From NCBI RefSeq assembly GCF_000331105.1, contig NC_020054.1, forward strand, positions 6,206,815 through 6,270,814: 64,000 bases of DNA. The letters run 5' to 3'. A program made the position numbers and the translations under genes. Source of the DNA: Fibrella aestuarina BUZ 2. GTDB lineage: Bacteria; Bacteroidota; Bacteroidia; Cytophagales; Spirosomataceae. The first letter of the stretch is position 1. Each line of letters starts with the position of its first letter. This document shows positions 26,178 to 35,778 of this stretch, piece by piece. The notes below the pieces were generated by a model. It was given only the letters and a program-made list of their open reading frames with translations, searched no databases and was not told where the DNA came from.

Positions 26178-27686
26178 TCACTTCCCGCCCTTCCGGATCA
26201 GTTCCTTTGTGTAGGTCAGCACCGAGTCCGTGTGGTTCAATACATCGTCGAGGGTGAAGCTGACGGCGTGGTCGGGCAATGTACCCCGTCCTTTCTGAAG
26301 GGGCTCGGGCACGGCGTTGCGGTACGAAACGAGCGGCGTGGTAACCTGGATACCCGACTGAGGCAGCGTCAGGTGAACGAAACTGCCGCCGTTGCCTCCT
26401 TCATACGCCCCGCCTGACTCTTCGCCGATAAACGTTCCGACCCGGTTGGCATGGGCCACGGCCAGAAACTCCGACGTCGTTGACGCGCTCGCTCCGTCCA
26501 TCAGGATATACACGTTCCCTCGAAATCGGTTGGGTTTAGGCGTGAACCTAGCGCTGCTCCCTTTAAGCGTGAAGGTGCCGTCGGCTTCGCGTTCCAGTTC
26601 GTTTTTCACGTTCTTACGATTCGCTTCCGATAAATCAGAGAACTTGATAAACTCCGACTCAATATCGTTGGTGAGGCTGTGTTGCCGGGCACAATACTGG
26701 ACCGCCGTATCTGCTTTCGCCAGGTACCGGAACAACTCAATCCCCTGACTGTCCCAGCCGCCGGGATTGGCGCGGAGATCAACGATCAAGTGCTGAATCC
26801 CCTTTTTAGTCAGCGTAGCCATGAGCTTGTCCATGAAGGCGTTAAACACCGTGACGGCTTCGGCACTGCTGTTTACCCCCCTTCCACCGAAACTATCGAT
26901 CCGGAGGTGGGCCGTTTGAGGTACGTCGTCGGGAAAAGTGACGCGCCAGGGGTGCCGGGTTGGTTTCGTATTGTACCACGCCAGCATCTGTTTGTTGACC
27001 GCCAGCTTTTGCATCTGGCTGAAAGCGGCCGTGAAAGCCATGGCCGGTGCCTCCACGCGCACCGTATCGCCACTCAGGTTCTTGAACGTGAGGCGATACG
27101 TATCGGGTTGGTCGATAAACCAGTAATAAAACAGATTAAACAACCAGCCTTTCATCGCCTGGCTTCTGGAGGTCTGGATGAACCCATCGTCCCAGTGGTA
27201 GGGCTCCAGTATGGCCTGAATCGCGTTGATAGACTGGCCGTTGATGGTTAGTAGTTCATAGCCAGGTTTTACACGCTCATCAACCGAAAACAGCACGTAA
27301 GACTTGTTTTGGGTTGGTACCATGAAGAAAGGCAGTGTTTTCCAGGTGCGTCTGAACAGGTTGTCGAAGTCTTTGTGCGGTAGCGCATGCGTATGCGCAC
27401 ACCGGATACTGGCCAGAAGCCCCTCAATTTTCCCGTAAAATGCGTAGAAAGGGAGTGGGTGTTGTAGCTGACCGGCCAGGCTATCCAGCCGCGCCTGCAT
27501 AACGGGCCGGGGTACGTAGCGATACAGACCGGGGTGCGTTTCCTGTAGCAGTCGGCGCAGGTAGGCCACGTCGGCCTGCATGGCAGCGGGTGTCAGGCGG
27601 CGCGTTCGGAGCGAATCGCTCTGTGGAAAAGCGATGGTGGCATGAATGCCTAAAAGCAGGGCTGTGAGGAGGCGTACCGTTTTCAT
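26178..27686 (-). CDS. S41 family peptidase
   Basis: The 502-residue protein has a signal peptide (MKTVRLLTALLLGIHATIAFPQS), an N-terminal helical region (RRLLQETHPGLYRY), a short PDZ-like segment (GYELLTINGQSINAIQAIL) and the S41 core (HLIVDLRANPGGWDSQG, then the nucleophile segment ILMDGASASTTSEFL and FIGEESGGAYEG). It is a C-terminal-processing-type serine peptidase, with a Ser-Lys or related catalytic pair, acting in the periplasm or at the cell surface. It stands 51 bp after the AraC-type regulator gene in the same direction, so the pair may be one transcription unit. Confidence 0.9.
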   Translation of the reverse strand: MKTVRLLTALLLGIHATIAFPQSDSLRTRRLTPAAMQADVAYLRRLLQETHPGLYRYVPRPVMQARLDSLAGQLQHPLPFYAFYGKIEGLLASIRCAHTHALPHKDFDNLFRRTWKTLPFFMVPTQNKSYVLFSVDERVKPGYELLTINGQSINAIQAILEPYHWDDGFIQTSRSQAMKGWLFNLFYYWFIDQPDTYRLTFKNLSGDTVRVEAPAMAFTAAFSQMQKLAVNKQMLAWYNTKPTRHPWRVTFPDDVPQTAHLRIDSFGGRGVNSSAEAVTVFNAFMDKLMATLTKKGIQHLIVDLRANPGGWDSQGIELFRYLAKADTAVQYCARQHSLTNDIESEFIKFSDLSEANRKNVKNELEREADGTFTLKGSSARFTPKPNRFRGNVYILMDGASASTTSEFLAVAHANRVGTFIGEESGGAYEGGNGGSFVHLTLPQSGIQVTTPLVSYRNAVPEPLQKGRGTLPDHAVSFTLDDVLNHTDSVLTYTKELIRKGGK

Positions 27687-27737
27687 AGCTGTTGGTCATT
27701 TCTGCCAAAGCAAGGCCACGTAGCCACCTCAGACTGC

Positions 27738-28889
27738 TCAAATCCTGATTTGATTGCTGTTTTTGCCCGATTGCTGGGCGTATTCTTTCGGCGAAAAGCC
27801 GGTTAGCTGCTTGAAGACCCGCTGGTAGGTTGCCTGCGAGTTGAAGCCGCACGCAAAGGCAATGCCCGTGAGCGTGAAATGGGCATAGGCGGGGTCGGTC
27901 AGGCGCCCTTTCACGGCCTCGACCCGATAGGCATTTACAAAGCCGTTGAAGTTGGTCGCCTGGTGTTGGTTCAGGACGGCCGAAATCAGCTTGGGGTTGA
28001 GTTGCGTATGCCGGGCCAGTTTATCGAGGGTCAGTTCGGGATCCAGATAGATCCGGTCGGTTTCCATCGCATGGGTCAGGGTAGCGGCCACCTGCGTTAC
28101 CGTTTCGGCGGCCAATTCCGCCCCGCTGGTCTTGGTGAGCATTGGCTCGGTTTCTTCACGCGCCCACTGATAACCACGCAGCCCCAGCCAATAAATCAGC
28201 ACGGTGATGGGTACGTAGACAAGGTGCCAGCCAAGCTGTTCAATCAGCGGGACGCGCCAGCCGGGAATCAGGTACGTTAGCATAAACAAAAGCCAGATCG
28301 CCTGCAAGCCGATGATTCCATTCATGAACTGCCGCAGCCAGTTGCGTTTCCGTTGCGTCGCTTCGGTGCCTTGCGCCGACTGCTCGAACCGAACCAGCTT
28401 CAGCCGGGTCAGAATCAGGTATGTCGTTAACGAAAGCCAGCGCGGGATGTCGGCATAGGTATCATACGCCTGCATAGCCTGTCCCCAGTCGGGGCCGTTT
28501 GCCTTCGGAATCAGGCCCGCCAGCCAGCCGATAGCGAATGTCCAGCCGATGATGGGCTTTCCCCAGTCAAGCAGCACGGCGTAGAAATGCCGCCGTTCGG
28601 GCCGGCCCAGCCGGAATGCCGGGTCCAGGACCGACTGCGTATAGAAGTAGATAAGCGGTCCCAACGGCATCACCATGATCCACGGGATCAAATCGAGCGC
28701 GGCGCCAATCCAGGGATGTACGATTGGCACGCTCATGGCGAAGCTCATCAGGGCCAGGAAAAACAGCAAGGCTCCCAGCAGCCGATTCGATACGCGACGC
28801 CCTTTCCGACTAAACCACAGCAGCCCCGCCAGGATGAACCCCTGTACTGTTCCAAGCAGCAGAATCAGGTCGAGCGGGGCGATGGTCAT
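27738..28889 (-). CDS. Membrane-anchored AraC family transcriptional regulator
   Basis: The 383-residue protein has about seven N-terminal membrane spans (residues 5-240, LDLILLLGTVQGFILAGLLWF onwards) and a C-terminal AraC DNA-binding domain (about 275-375), with LDKLARHTQLNPKLISAVLNQ and the second helix-turn-helix FTLTGIAFACGFNSQATYQRVFKQLTGFSPKEYAQQ. Membrane-bound AraC regulators of this type are common in Bacteroidota; their signal is usually unknown. It lies between purK (8 bp from its stop) and the S41 peptidase gene, all in one direction. Confidence 0.92.
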   Translation of the reverse strand: MTIAPLDLILLLGTVQGFILAGLLWFSRKGRRVSNRLLGALLFFLALMSFAMSVPIVHPWIGAALDLIPWIMVMPLGPLIYFYTQSVLDPAFRLGRPERRHFYAVLLDWGKPIIGWTFAIGWLAGLIPKANGPDWGQAMQAYDTYADIPRWLSLTTYLILTRLKLVRFEQSAQGTEATQRKRNWLRQFMNGIIGLQAIWLLFMLTYLIPGWRVPLIEQLGWHLVYVPITVLIYWLGLRGYQWAREETEPMLTKTSGAELAAETVTQVAATLTHAMETDRIYLDPELTLDKLARHTQLNPKLISAVLNQHQATNFNGFVNAYRVEAVKGRLTDPAYAHFTLTGIAFACGFNSQATYQRVFKQLTGFSPKEYAQQSGKNSNQIRI

Positions 28890-28897
28890 GGGTCTTG

Positions 28898-30037
28898 TCA
28901 GTGGCTGATTACCCGGATGCTGTCTTTCACGAGCAATGCTTTCTCTTTCAGCGCCGCCACCGACGCATCGAGCACGGTGATGTGGCCCATTTTACGGCCG
29001 GGGCGGGTCTGGGCTTTACCGTAGAAGAACGGCGACACACCGGGCATGGCCAGCAACGTACCCAGCCCTTCATACTGCGCCGGGCCGCTGTAGCCAGGAT
29101 CGCCCAGCAGGTTCACCATCGCGGCGGGGCCGTGGGCGGTGGTGTCACCCAGGGGCAGGTTCAGAATGGCTCGCCAATGTTGCTCAAACTGCGAGGTGCG
29201 GTTGGCCCGGATGGTATGGTGACCACTGTTGTGGGGGCGCGGGGCCACTTCGTTGATAAGCACCTTACCCTGCTTATCCAGAAACAGCTCAACGGCCAGC
29301 AACCCAACAATGCCGTAGGCCTCGGCAACTTGCCGGGCAATAGCCTGCGCCTGCTCGTCGACGGCGGGTGTAATGTCAGCGGGAGAAAAAAGAAACTCGA
29401 CCAGGTTCAGTTCGGGGTGAAACGCCATCTCGACCGTTGGGAAGGTACGTACCTCACCATCCGCATTTCGGGCGACGATGACGGCCAGCTCTTTCTCGAA
29501 ATCGACGGCTTTTTCGAGCACGCCGGGCGCGTCGAACGCTTTGTTAGCGTCGGCAGGCGTAGCAATACGCTGTACGCCGCGCCCATCGTAGCCATCGCGA
29601 CCCAGCTTATGAAAAGCGGGAAGCAGTTCAGGTACGTCCTGCGCGAGCTGGGCGACGTGGGCCCGATCGTCGGTCAGGATGAAGTCGGCCGTGGGCAGGT
29701 TGTGCGCCTGGTAGAACCGCTTTTGGGTACGTTTGTCCTGAATCTGGCGGATGACGTGCGGCTGCGGATACACGCGCTTACCTTCCCGCTCCAGAGCCTC
29801 AAGCGCGTCGACGTTCACTTTTTCAATCTCGATGGTCAGTACGTCGACCGCCTGCCCGAACTGGTACACGGTGTCGTAGTCGGTGAGTGCCCCGACGGTA
29901 AATTGGGTGCAGAGGTCTTTGCAGGGTGCCTGCGGATCGGGGTCAAGGCAGTGAATGCGCAGGTTCCAGTCGATACCCGCCTGAATAAGCATGAGGCCCA
30001 GTTGCCCCCCGCCCAGTATGCCGATGGTTTGATTCAT
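28898..30037 (-). CDS. purK: 5-(carboxyamino)imidazole ribonucleotide synthase
   Basis: The 379-residue enzyme joins bicarbonate to aminoimidazole ribonucleotide using ATP in purine synthesis. It begins with TIGILGGGQLGLMLIQAG, the PurK nucleotide-binding opening, and has the ATP-grasp blocks KLGRDGYDGRGVQ, FEKELAVIVARN, LAVELFLDKQGKVLINEVAPRPHNSGHHTI. The ATG at 30037 is chosen since the open frame upstream gives 32 low-complexity residues. purE is not adjacent. The AraC-type gene follows after 8 bp. Confidence 0.95.
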   Translation of the reverse strand: MNQTIGILGGGQLGLMLIQAGIDWNLRIHCLDPDPQAPCKDLCTQFTVGALTDYDTVYQFGQAVDVLTIEIEKVNVDALEALEREGKRVYPQPHVIRQIQDKRTQKRFYQAHNLPTADFILTDDRAHVAQLAQDVPELLPAFHKLGRDGYDGRGVQRIATPADANKAFDAPGVLEKAVDFEKELAVIVARNADGEVRTFPTVEMAFHPELNLVEFLFSPADITPAVDEQAQAIARQVAEAYGIVGLLAVELFLDKQGKVLINEVAPRPHNSGHHTIRANRTSQFEQHWRAILNLPLGDTTAHGPAAMVNLLGDPGYSGPAQYEGLGTLLAMPGVSPFFYGKAQTRPGRKMGHITVLDASVAALKEKALLVKDSIRVISH

Positions 30038-30124
30038 GAATGAGGATGAGTACGTGGATGACGTGGATTTTCGGGATGAGCGCGGATTGGAGGAAAAGCG
30101 GGTATGAGAGACTAGTAGACGGCA

Positions 30125-30216
30125 TTTTGTCATCCCGACGTCAGGAGGGATCTTGACGCATCCTTGCTTGTAAGCCAGGGTACATCAAGATCCCTCCTCG
30201 CGTCGGGATGACAAAA
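30125..30216. repeat. 32-bp inverted repeat of a dispersed GTCATCCCGACG type
   Basis: Arms at 30125-30156 and 30185-30216 match at 30 of 32 positions. The outer ends are TTTTGTCATCCCGACG and the inner part AGGAGGGATCTTGA. Elements of the kind GTCATCC...GGGATCTT are spread widely in Bacteroidota genomes, so this is probably a dispersed palindromic element. It fills the 30038-30298 spacer between the purK start and the nadB stop and may end the nadB transcript. Other bases of this spacer show nothing recognisable. Confidence 0.75.
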
Positions 30217-30298
30217 ACAATTACAAACACTCCTCTCAAAAGCCACGCTCATCATACTGATCCACGTCATCCGTACGGTCCGCCGCAGCGGTTCCCAG

Positions 30299-31882
30299 CT
30301 ATTTTACGTTGTCGATATTAAAATGCAGCCCCCGGTTGTCGCGGCGCGACATGGCGGCTTTAATGACTAAATAGGCCACTTCGATCATGTTACGCAGTTC
30401 GGTGATGGGCACTGAAACCTTCGACTGACGGTACAGTTCTTCGTGTTCAATGTACAGCAGTTCGAGGCGATCCATAGCCCGTTTGAGACGCCGATTGGAG
30501 CGCACAATGCCTACGTAGTTCGACATGATGGCTTCCAACTCACGCTTGATCTCCGTCACCAGCACCAGTTCTTCGGGATGGGTGGTGCCGCTATCATCCC
30601 AGGCCGGGATCTCCTGGTGAAGCTGCGTTTCCTCAAACTCCTCGACCGACTTCTCGTAGGCGCGGTGCCCGAACACGATCGCCTCCAGCAAGGAGTTAGA
30701 CGCCAACCGATTGGCCCCATGCAGGCCGGTGCACGCACACTCACCCACGGCGTAGAGGTGGTGGATGTTGGTACGGCCGTACTCATCGACCCGAATGCCG
30801 CCACACATGTAGTGCTGCGCCGGCACGACGGGAATAAAATCTTTCCGCAGGTCGAGGCCGAGTTTGTCTTTGCAGTAAGCGGTGATGTTGGGGAAGTGCT
30901 CGATGAATTTCTCGTAATCGCAGTGGGTCACGTCGATGTAGACGTGCTGTGAACCCGACTTTTTCATCTCGGAGTCGATGGCGCGGGCCACAATGTCGCG
31001 CGGGGCCAGTGAGAGGCGGTCATCGTAGTTTTCCATGAACGTCTCTCCCTTTATATTTTTCAGAATACCGCCGAAACCCCGCACTGCCTCCGAAATGAGG
31101 AAGTTGGGTTTCTTGCCGGGTTCGTAAAGCGCCGTGGGGTGAAACTGGATAAACTCCATGTCCTTACAGATCCCTTTGGCGCGGTAGGTCATGGCGATAC
31201 CGTCGCCAGTCGCAATAACCGGGTTGGTCGTATTCTGGTACACCTGCCCGATTCCGCCCGTGGCGACGAGCGTCGTGCGGGCCAGAAACCGCTCGACCTG
31301 CCCGGTGTTGGTGTCGAGCACAAATGCCCCAAAGCACTCGTTGTTGGAGTCGTAGCGGTGTACCGTTTCGCCCAGGTGGTGGCGCGTGATCAGGTCGACG
31401 GCGAAGTAGTGGGTAAAGATTTCGATGCTCGGGTACAGCTTGACGGTGTCGAGCAGGGCGCGTTCGATTTCGGCCCCGGTCACGTCCTTGAAGTGCAGAA
31501 TCCGCTTGTCGGAGTGCCCGCCTTCTTTGGCCAGGTCGTAGTCGCCGTCGGCTTCTTTATCGAAGCGGGTGCCGTAATCGATCAGTTCCTGAATTCGTTG
31601 CGGGGCTTCGCGCACCACGATCTCCACGATCTCCGGATCGCTCAGGTAATCGCCCGCCACCATCGTGTCATGGATGTGCTTTTCGAAGGTATCGTCGGGC
31701 GACCATACGCCGGCAATCCCGCCCTGCGCGTACTTGGTGTTGGTTTCGTCGGCCTGTACTTTGGTGATCACGCCAATCCGCACGTCGCGCCCTTCCTGCT
31801 TATAGTGCCGGGCCAGTTTGGTCGCGTAGCTCAGCCCCGCAATGCCGGAGCCGATGATCAAATAATCGAATGAGTGGGGCAT
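30299..31882 (-). CDS. nadB: L-aspartate oxidase
   Basis: The 527-residue flavoenzyme oxidises L-aspartate to iminoaspartate, the first step of de novo NAD synthesis. It shows the FAD-binding DYLIIGSGIAGLSYATKLA near the N-terminus, TNTKYAQGGIAGVW, the RILHFKDVTGAEIERALL region, MEFIQFHPTALY, ISEAVRGFGGIL and the C-terminal GECACTGLHGANRLASNSLLEA. The helical C-terminal domain is complete. The partner enzymes NadA (51090-52091) and NadC (52919-53752) are encoded 20 kb away. Confidence 0.97.
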   Translation of the reverse strand: MPHSFDYLIIGSGIAGLSYATKLARHYKQEGRDVRIGVITKVQADETNTKYAQGGIAGVWSPDDTFEKHIHDTMVAGDYLSDPEIVEIVVREAPQRIQELIDYGTRFDKEADGDYDLAKEGGHSDKRILHFKDVTGAEIERALLDTVKLYPSIEIFTHYFAVDLITRHHLGETVHRYDSNNECFGAFVLDTNTGQVERFLARTTLVATGGIGQVYQNTTNPVIATGDGIAMTYRAKGICKDMEFIQFHPTALYEPGKKPNFLISEAVRGFGGILKNIKGETFMENYDDRLSLAPRDIVARAIDSEMKKSGSQHVYIDVTHCDYEKFIEHFPNITAYCKDKLGLDLRKDFIPVVPAQHYMCGGIRVDEYGRTNIHHLYAVGECACTGLHGANRLASNSLLEAIVFGHRAYEKSVEEFEETQLHQEIPAWDDSGTTHPEELVLVTEIKRELEAIMSNYVGIVRSNRRLKRAMDRLELLYIEHEELYRQSKVSVPITELRNMIEVAYLVIKAAMSRRDNRGLHFNIDNVK

Positions 31883-31939
31883 CAGGTTTACCGTTTAGTG
31901 CCTCAAAGATCGTTATCCGCCGGTAACTTTATAACCAGT

Positions 31940-31988
31940 AAGGGCTCCGTTGCGCGATATCCCCCAGATACGGCACAACGGAGCCCTT
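31940..31988. terminator. 13-bp stem hairpin with T run
   Basis: AAGGGCTCCGTTG at 31940-31952 pairs with CAACGGAGCCCTT at 31976-31988, followed on the plus strand by a T tract. It lies 30 bp past the stop of the minus-strand TonB receptor gene, whose terminator it most likely is. The T tract being on the plus strand is a little odd and leaves open some other role in the nadB leader. Confidence 0.55.
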
Positions 31989-32017
31989 TTTGTGTGGCGT
32001 TTATTTATCGTAGACCC

Positions 32018-34444
32018 CTACCAGTTCCACGACAGCGTGGCCGATACCTGACGGGGCGCGATGGGGTTAATGCTGTTGTCGTCGTGTACGTTGTAGCTGA
32101 GTTGATTCAGCAGGTTGGTCACGTTGGCGCGGATAGCGTAGCGGGCCCGAACGTACCCAACCGAGGCGTTCAACTGCGTGTAGGCGGGCAGTTCGATCAG
32201 CCGGTAGGTGTCATTGGCCACGGTCACCCGCGTTGAGCGGCCCGCCTGCCGTTCGCCCACATAGAAGGCCGTGAAGCCCAGTTGCAGGCCCTGCCCGAAG
32301 CCGGGGCGTTGCAGCGTGTAGAACAGGCTCGCGTTGGCCGTGTGGTTGGGGTTGTAGCGCAGCAGGCTCCCCACGATGTAGGTGTTGCTTTGCGTGTAGC
32401 GCGTTTCGTTGTAGCTATAACCCGCCAGGAACGAGAACCCACGAATGGTCTTGCTTTTCACGTCGACTTCCACGCCCCGGCTGGTGACTTCACCCGCCAG
32501 TTCTTTAATGTTGGCGTTGGTGTTGCCGTTTTCGAGGCTCGTCTGGGCCAGGTTGCTGTTCTTGATCTGGTACACCGTGGCGTTAGCCGACAGCAGCCCG
32601 TTGAACAGGTCATTCTTGATACCGGCTTCGTACTGGTTGATGAACGAGGGCGGCAGCGCGTTGCCCGCTACATCGACGCCCGTGTTCAGGGCGAATGAGT
32701 TGGCGTAGCTCACAAACAGGGCGGTTGTCTCGCGGGGTTGGTACACCAGCCCGAAGCGGGGCGTAAAGGCGTCGTCGAAATTACTGGTTGTGGTAGCCTT
32801 GTTGTCGTTCAGCGTCGTGACGGTGCTGCCCGTTTGCTGGTAGCTCCAACGTACCCCGGCCAGTACTTTCAGTTTGTTGGTTAGCGCAATCAGGTCCTGC
32901 ACATACACCCCGGCCCGGTCGATCGGGGCCTGTGTCAGCTGGCGGGCAGTCAACGTGGGGATGTCAGTACGAAGGCGGTACTTGGCCGGATTAAATACGT
33001 TGATGGTGTCGTATTTCGCCAGCGGGTTAAACGCCGTCGTGTTGGTGCGGTAGCTGTCGGCGTCGGCCCCGATCAGCAGCGTGTGTTTGATGGTGCCCGT
33101 GCTGAATTGCCCCGTCAGGTCGATTTGGCCGATATAGTATTTTTCATCGACCTGGGTACGTTGGATACCGCGCTGCCAGTCGCCGTTGGTTTTGATAAAC
33201 TGGCTGCTGGCGTTGGGGCGCGTGGTGCCAAATTGGTCACTGCTGAAATCCTGCAAGCCGCCCGTGGCACGTACCTGCCATTGGTCGGTCAGGCGGTGGG
33301 TCAGCGTGGCGGTTACCCCCGTCTGGTTTACCTGGTTGTAGCCCCAGGCAGTGCCCAGAAAACGGTTCCGGGGTACGTCGGGAATGGCATAGTTGATCGC
33401 GCCGATACCGAAGTCGAGCGTCCGTTTGTCGCGGAGGTAATCAGCTTCGACCAACAGTTCGGTACGGGTACCGATTTTGGCCAGGATCGACGGGTTCAGG
33501 TAGATTCGCTCGCCGCGCACATCGTCGCGGAAGCTGCGGCTGTTTTCGTAGGTACCGTTTAGGCGTACGGCAATGTTCTGCGTCAGGCCCGTGTACACGT
33601 CGAACGAGGGCTTGTAGAACCCAAAGCTACCAACCCGCATCGCTACCTGCCCGCCCGACTCAAAGCGCGGTTTTTTGGTCACCAGGTTCAGTATACCACC
33701 GGCGGCTACGTTACCAAACAAAATGGCCGACGAGCCTTTGAGTACCTCAACCCGCTCCAGCGATGATACTTCGGGCATAACGCCGTTGTTGAACCGAACG
33801 CCGTTTTTGAAGGTATTGCTGCTGCCGAAGGCAAAGCCCCGGGCCGAGATTTCTTCCTGAAAACCGCCCGTGCTGCCCGAGATATAGACCCCGTTGGTAT
33901 TGGCCAGCACATCGCTGAGGCGCAGGGTCTGCTGCCGGTCGAGCACGTCGCGCTCCACCACGGCCACACTTTGGGGCAAATCCATTGGCTTAATCGCCAC
34001 TTTGCCCACCGTTACCGGCACCTGATTGGTCGATTTGTAGCCCTTCACCAGTACCTCGCCGAGTTGACGAGCCGTTTCGGTCAGCGTCAGGTCGAGTTGC
34101 GCGTTTTGCCCGGCCGTTACGGTGATGGTCTGCTCCTGCGTTTGCAAGCCCACAAACGACACCACCAGCGTGTGCTCGCCGGGGGCCAGGTGGCGCAGGT
34201 GGTAGCTCCCATCGTCGGCGGTGGTAGTGCCTTTAGCGGTGCCTTTCACCGTAATGGACACGTAAGCGGCGGGTTGGCCGTCCTGCGTGACGATGCGGCC
34301 GTGTACGCTACCACGCTGGTTATCGTCATCGTCGTTAGCCAGGATATAGGTTGGCACCGACCGGCTAATGGCGTGACAGGGATTGAGTACAGGTAATAAA
34401 AGAGAAAGGAATATGGTGGCGTTGGTACGTATCGAAATCGTCAT
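32018..34444 (-). CDS. TonB-dependent siderophore receptor
   Basis: The 808-residue protein has a signal sequence, a carboxypeptidase-regulatory-like domain (about residues 45-120, VHGRIVTQDGQPAAYVSITVKGTAKGTTTADDG), a plug domain (about 150-260, PQSVAVVERDVLDRQQTLRLSDVLANTNGVYISG and GGILNLVTKKPRFESG) and a beta barrel ending SYNVHDDNSINPIAPRQVSATLSWNW. The plug details and terminal Trp fit FhuA/FecA-like siderophore receptors rather than SusC. Upstream repeats at 34461-34552 look like an iron-responsive operator, which supports iron uptake. The siderophore is unknown. Confidence 0.92.
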   Translation of the reverse strand: MTISIRTNATIFLSLLLPVLNPCHAISRSVPTYILANDDDDNQRGSVHGRIVTQDGQPAAYVSITVKGTAKGTTTADDGSYHLRHLAPGEHTLVVSFVGLQTQEQTITVTAGQNAQLDLTLTETARQLGEVLVKGYKSTNQVPVTVGKVAIKPMDLPQSVAVVERDVLDRQQTLRLSDVLANTNGVYISGSTGGFQEEISARGFAFGSSNTFKNGVRFNNGVMPEVSSLERVEVLKGSSAILFGNVAAGGILNLVTKKPRFESGGQVAMRVGSFGFYKPSFDVYTGLTQNIAVRLNGTYENSRSFRDDVRGERIYLNPSILAKIGTRTELLVEADYLRDKRTLDFGIGAINYAIPDVPRNRFLGTAWGYNQVNQTGVTATLTHRLTDQWQVRATGGLQDFSSDQFGTTRPNASSQFIKTNGDWQRGIQRTQVDEKYYIGQIDLTGQFSTGTIKHTLLIGADADSYRTNTTAFNPLAKYDTINVFNPAKYRLRTDIPTLTARQLTQAPIDRAGVYVQDLIALTNKLKVLAGVRWSYQQTGSTVTTLNDNKATTTSNFDDAFTPRFGLVYQPRETTALFVSYANSFALNTGVDVAGNALPPSFINQYEAGIKNDLFNGLLSANATVYQIKNSNLAQTSLENGNTNANIKELAGEVTSRGVEVDVKSKTIRGFSFLAGYSYNETRYTQSNTYIVGSLLRYNPNHTANASLFYTLQRPGFGQGLQLGFTAFYVGERQAGRSTRVTVANDTYRLIELPAYTQLNASVGYVRARYAIRANVTNLLNQLSYNVHDDNSINPIAPRQVSATLSWNW

Positions 34445-34460
34445 GCGCTAATCAATACTT

Positions 34461-34552
34461 CTATTTAGACTTAGTATTGATAGTGCAAAGGTTGACTCTA
34501 TTTAGATTCAATCAAAACAATTGAGGAAAAATTATAGAATTTGTCTAAATAG
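34461..34552. promoter_or_regulatory. Three CTATTTAGA repeats, candidate iron-responsive operator
   Basis: CTATTTAGAC at 34461-34470 and CTATTTAGAT at 34498-34507 are direct repeats; GTCTAAATAG at 34543-34552 is the same element inverted. They surround AACCTTTG on the minus strand (34486-34493), a near match to the -7 consensus. This arrangement directly upstream of a siderophore receptor suggests a metal-responsive repressor site, of Fur or DtxR type. The assignment to a given regulator is inference. Confidence 0.5.
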
Positions 34553-34598
34553 TAGAAATCATAGGCCCAGCCTGCGTCTTTATGGCTGCGTATAAACC

Positions 34599-35576
34599 CT
34601 ATTTAACCAAAATGCGCTTAGCTACGACCCCGCCGGGATGACGAGCTGTCAGCAGATAAATGCCTACAGTTGGCGCGGGTAAGATCAGGGTTATTTCACC
34701 GGTTGGGGCCAGCTGGGCGCCAACGGCAATAGCACGCCCCTGAATATCTGTTAACTGGTAAGTGGCCCCGTCGAGGCCTTGCGGAATCAGACGCACCTCA
34801 TTTCCCTGCACCGGGTTTTCCAGGACCATTAGTGCCGGTTGAGCCTCGTCGCGCTGAACAGCCACGGGCCGCCAAACCGTAGACCGCCCATCGTGGTCAA
34901 GCTGGCGTAGACGGTAGTAGCTAGTGCCACCCAGCGGCTGCGTGTCCAGCAAGCCATATTGCCGACGTACCTGACTAGTGCCACTAGCCTCTACGGCGCC
35001 AACAGGCAAAAATTCACCCAGGTCACGACTCCGTTCAACCACAAACCGGGCGGCGTTCTGCTCGCTGGCCGTTTGCCACGATAGCGACACGTAGCGGCCC
35101 TCCGGCGTAGCCCGAAAGTATGTTAGTTCAACGGGTAGCGCACCAGACAGCCCGCGGTTAGTCATCACATCCGGGCCATCAATTGCCGCGGCCCCGTTCA
35201 TCCGGTACGAATAACTAGTTGGGGCCGTCCCGATGGTGATAAGCGAATTGGCATTCTGGCCCCTCACCGTCGACCCCGCCCCTACAATGACCGTCGACTG
35301 ATTATTTGACAACAGCAACGTGTTATTGCCCCGAACGTCTAGCGTGGTGTTGTTGCGAACGATAATCGTTACGTTTCCACTGATCGTAATCGCGCTGGTA
35401 ATGGTCAGGTCGTGCTGAATAATGATTGTACCCGAAAACGTCCCGGACGGCGCCGCGCCGCAGCTCCAGACAGCGTTGGTTGCCCAGTCACCCGCACTGG
35501 TGGTTGAGCAGACTTGTGCTTTGGCGGTAGTTAGCAGCCAGATACTGAACAGACTGATCAATAGACCTTGTTTCAT
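34599..35576 (-). CDS. Secreted protein with type IX secretion sorting domain
   Basis: The 325-residue protein has a signal peptide (KQGLLISLFSIWLLTTAKAQ), then CSTTSAGDWATNAVWSCG and a stretch of beta-helix-like repeats (ITISGNVTIIVRNNTTLDVRGNNTLLLSNN), a spacer with the typical LPVELTYFRATPEGRYVSLSWQTASEQNAARFVVERS, and a C-terminal sorting domain (about residues 245-325: LMVLENPVQGNEV to GIYLLTARHPGGVVAKRILVK). Such proteins are exported by the T9SS and anchored or released at the surface. Its function is not known. The ATG at 35576 fits the signal peptide better than the one 20 codons upstream. Confidence 0.85.
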   Translation of the reverse strand: MKQGLLISLFSIWLLTTAKAQVCSTTSAGDWATNAVWSCGAAPSGTFSGTIIIQHDLTITSAITISGNVTIIVRNNTTLDVRGNNTLLLSNNQSTVIVGAGSTVRGQNANSLITIGTAPTSYSYRMNGAAAIDGPDVMTNRGLSGALPVELTYFRATPEGRYVSLSWQTASEQNAARFVVERSRDLGEFLPVGAVEASGTSQVRRQYGLLDTQPLGGTSYYRLRQLDHDGRSTVWRPVAVQRDEAQPALMVLENPVQGNEVRLIPQGLDGATYQLTDIQGRAIAVGAQLAPTGEITLILPAPTVGIYLLTARHPGGVVAKRILVK

Positions 35577-35778
35577 GGTAGCACTGGTTATGGTGGAGCA
35601 CAAGATATACTTAAGTAAAACCAATAAACACGCCACATAAAGCGATTGTTAGTTTCCGTATACATAATTAGTAGCGGGTGGCGTCATGGGCATTGCTTCG
35701 CCGGTTCCTTGTCGATGACCGTTAACTTTTGAGAGCAGGCAGCAGTTGAGAATGTATCGATTCATTCAACAACTCAGT

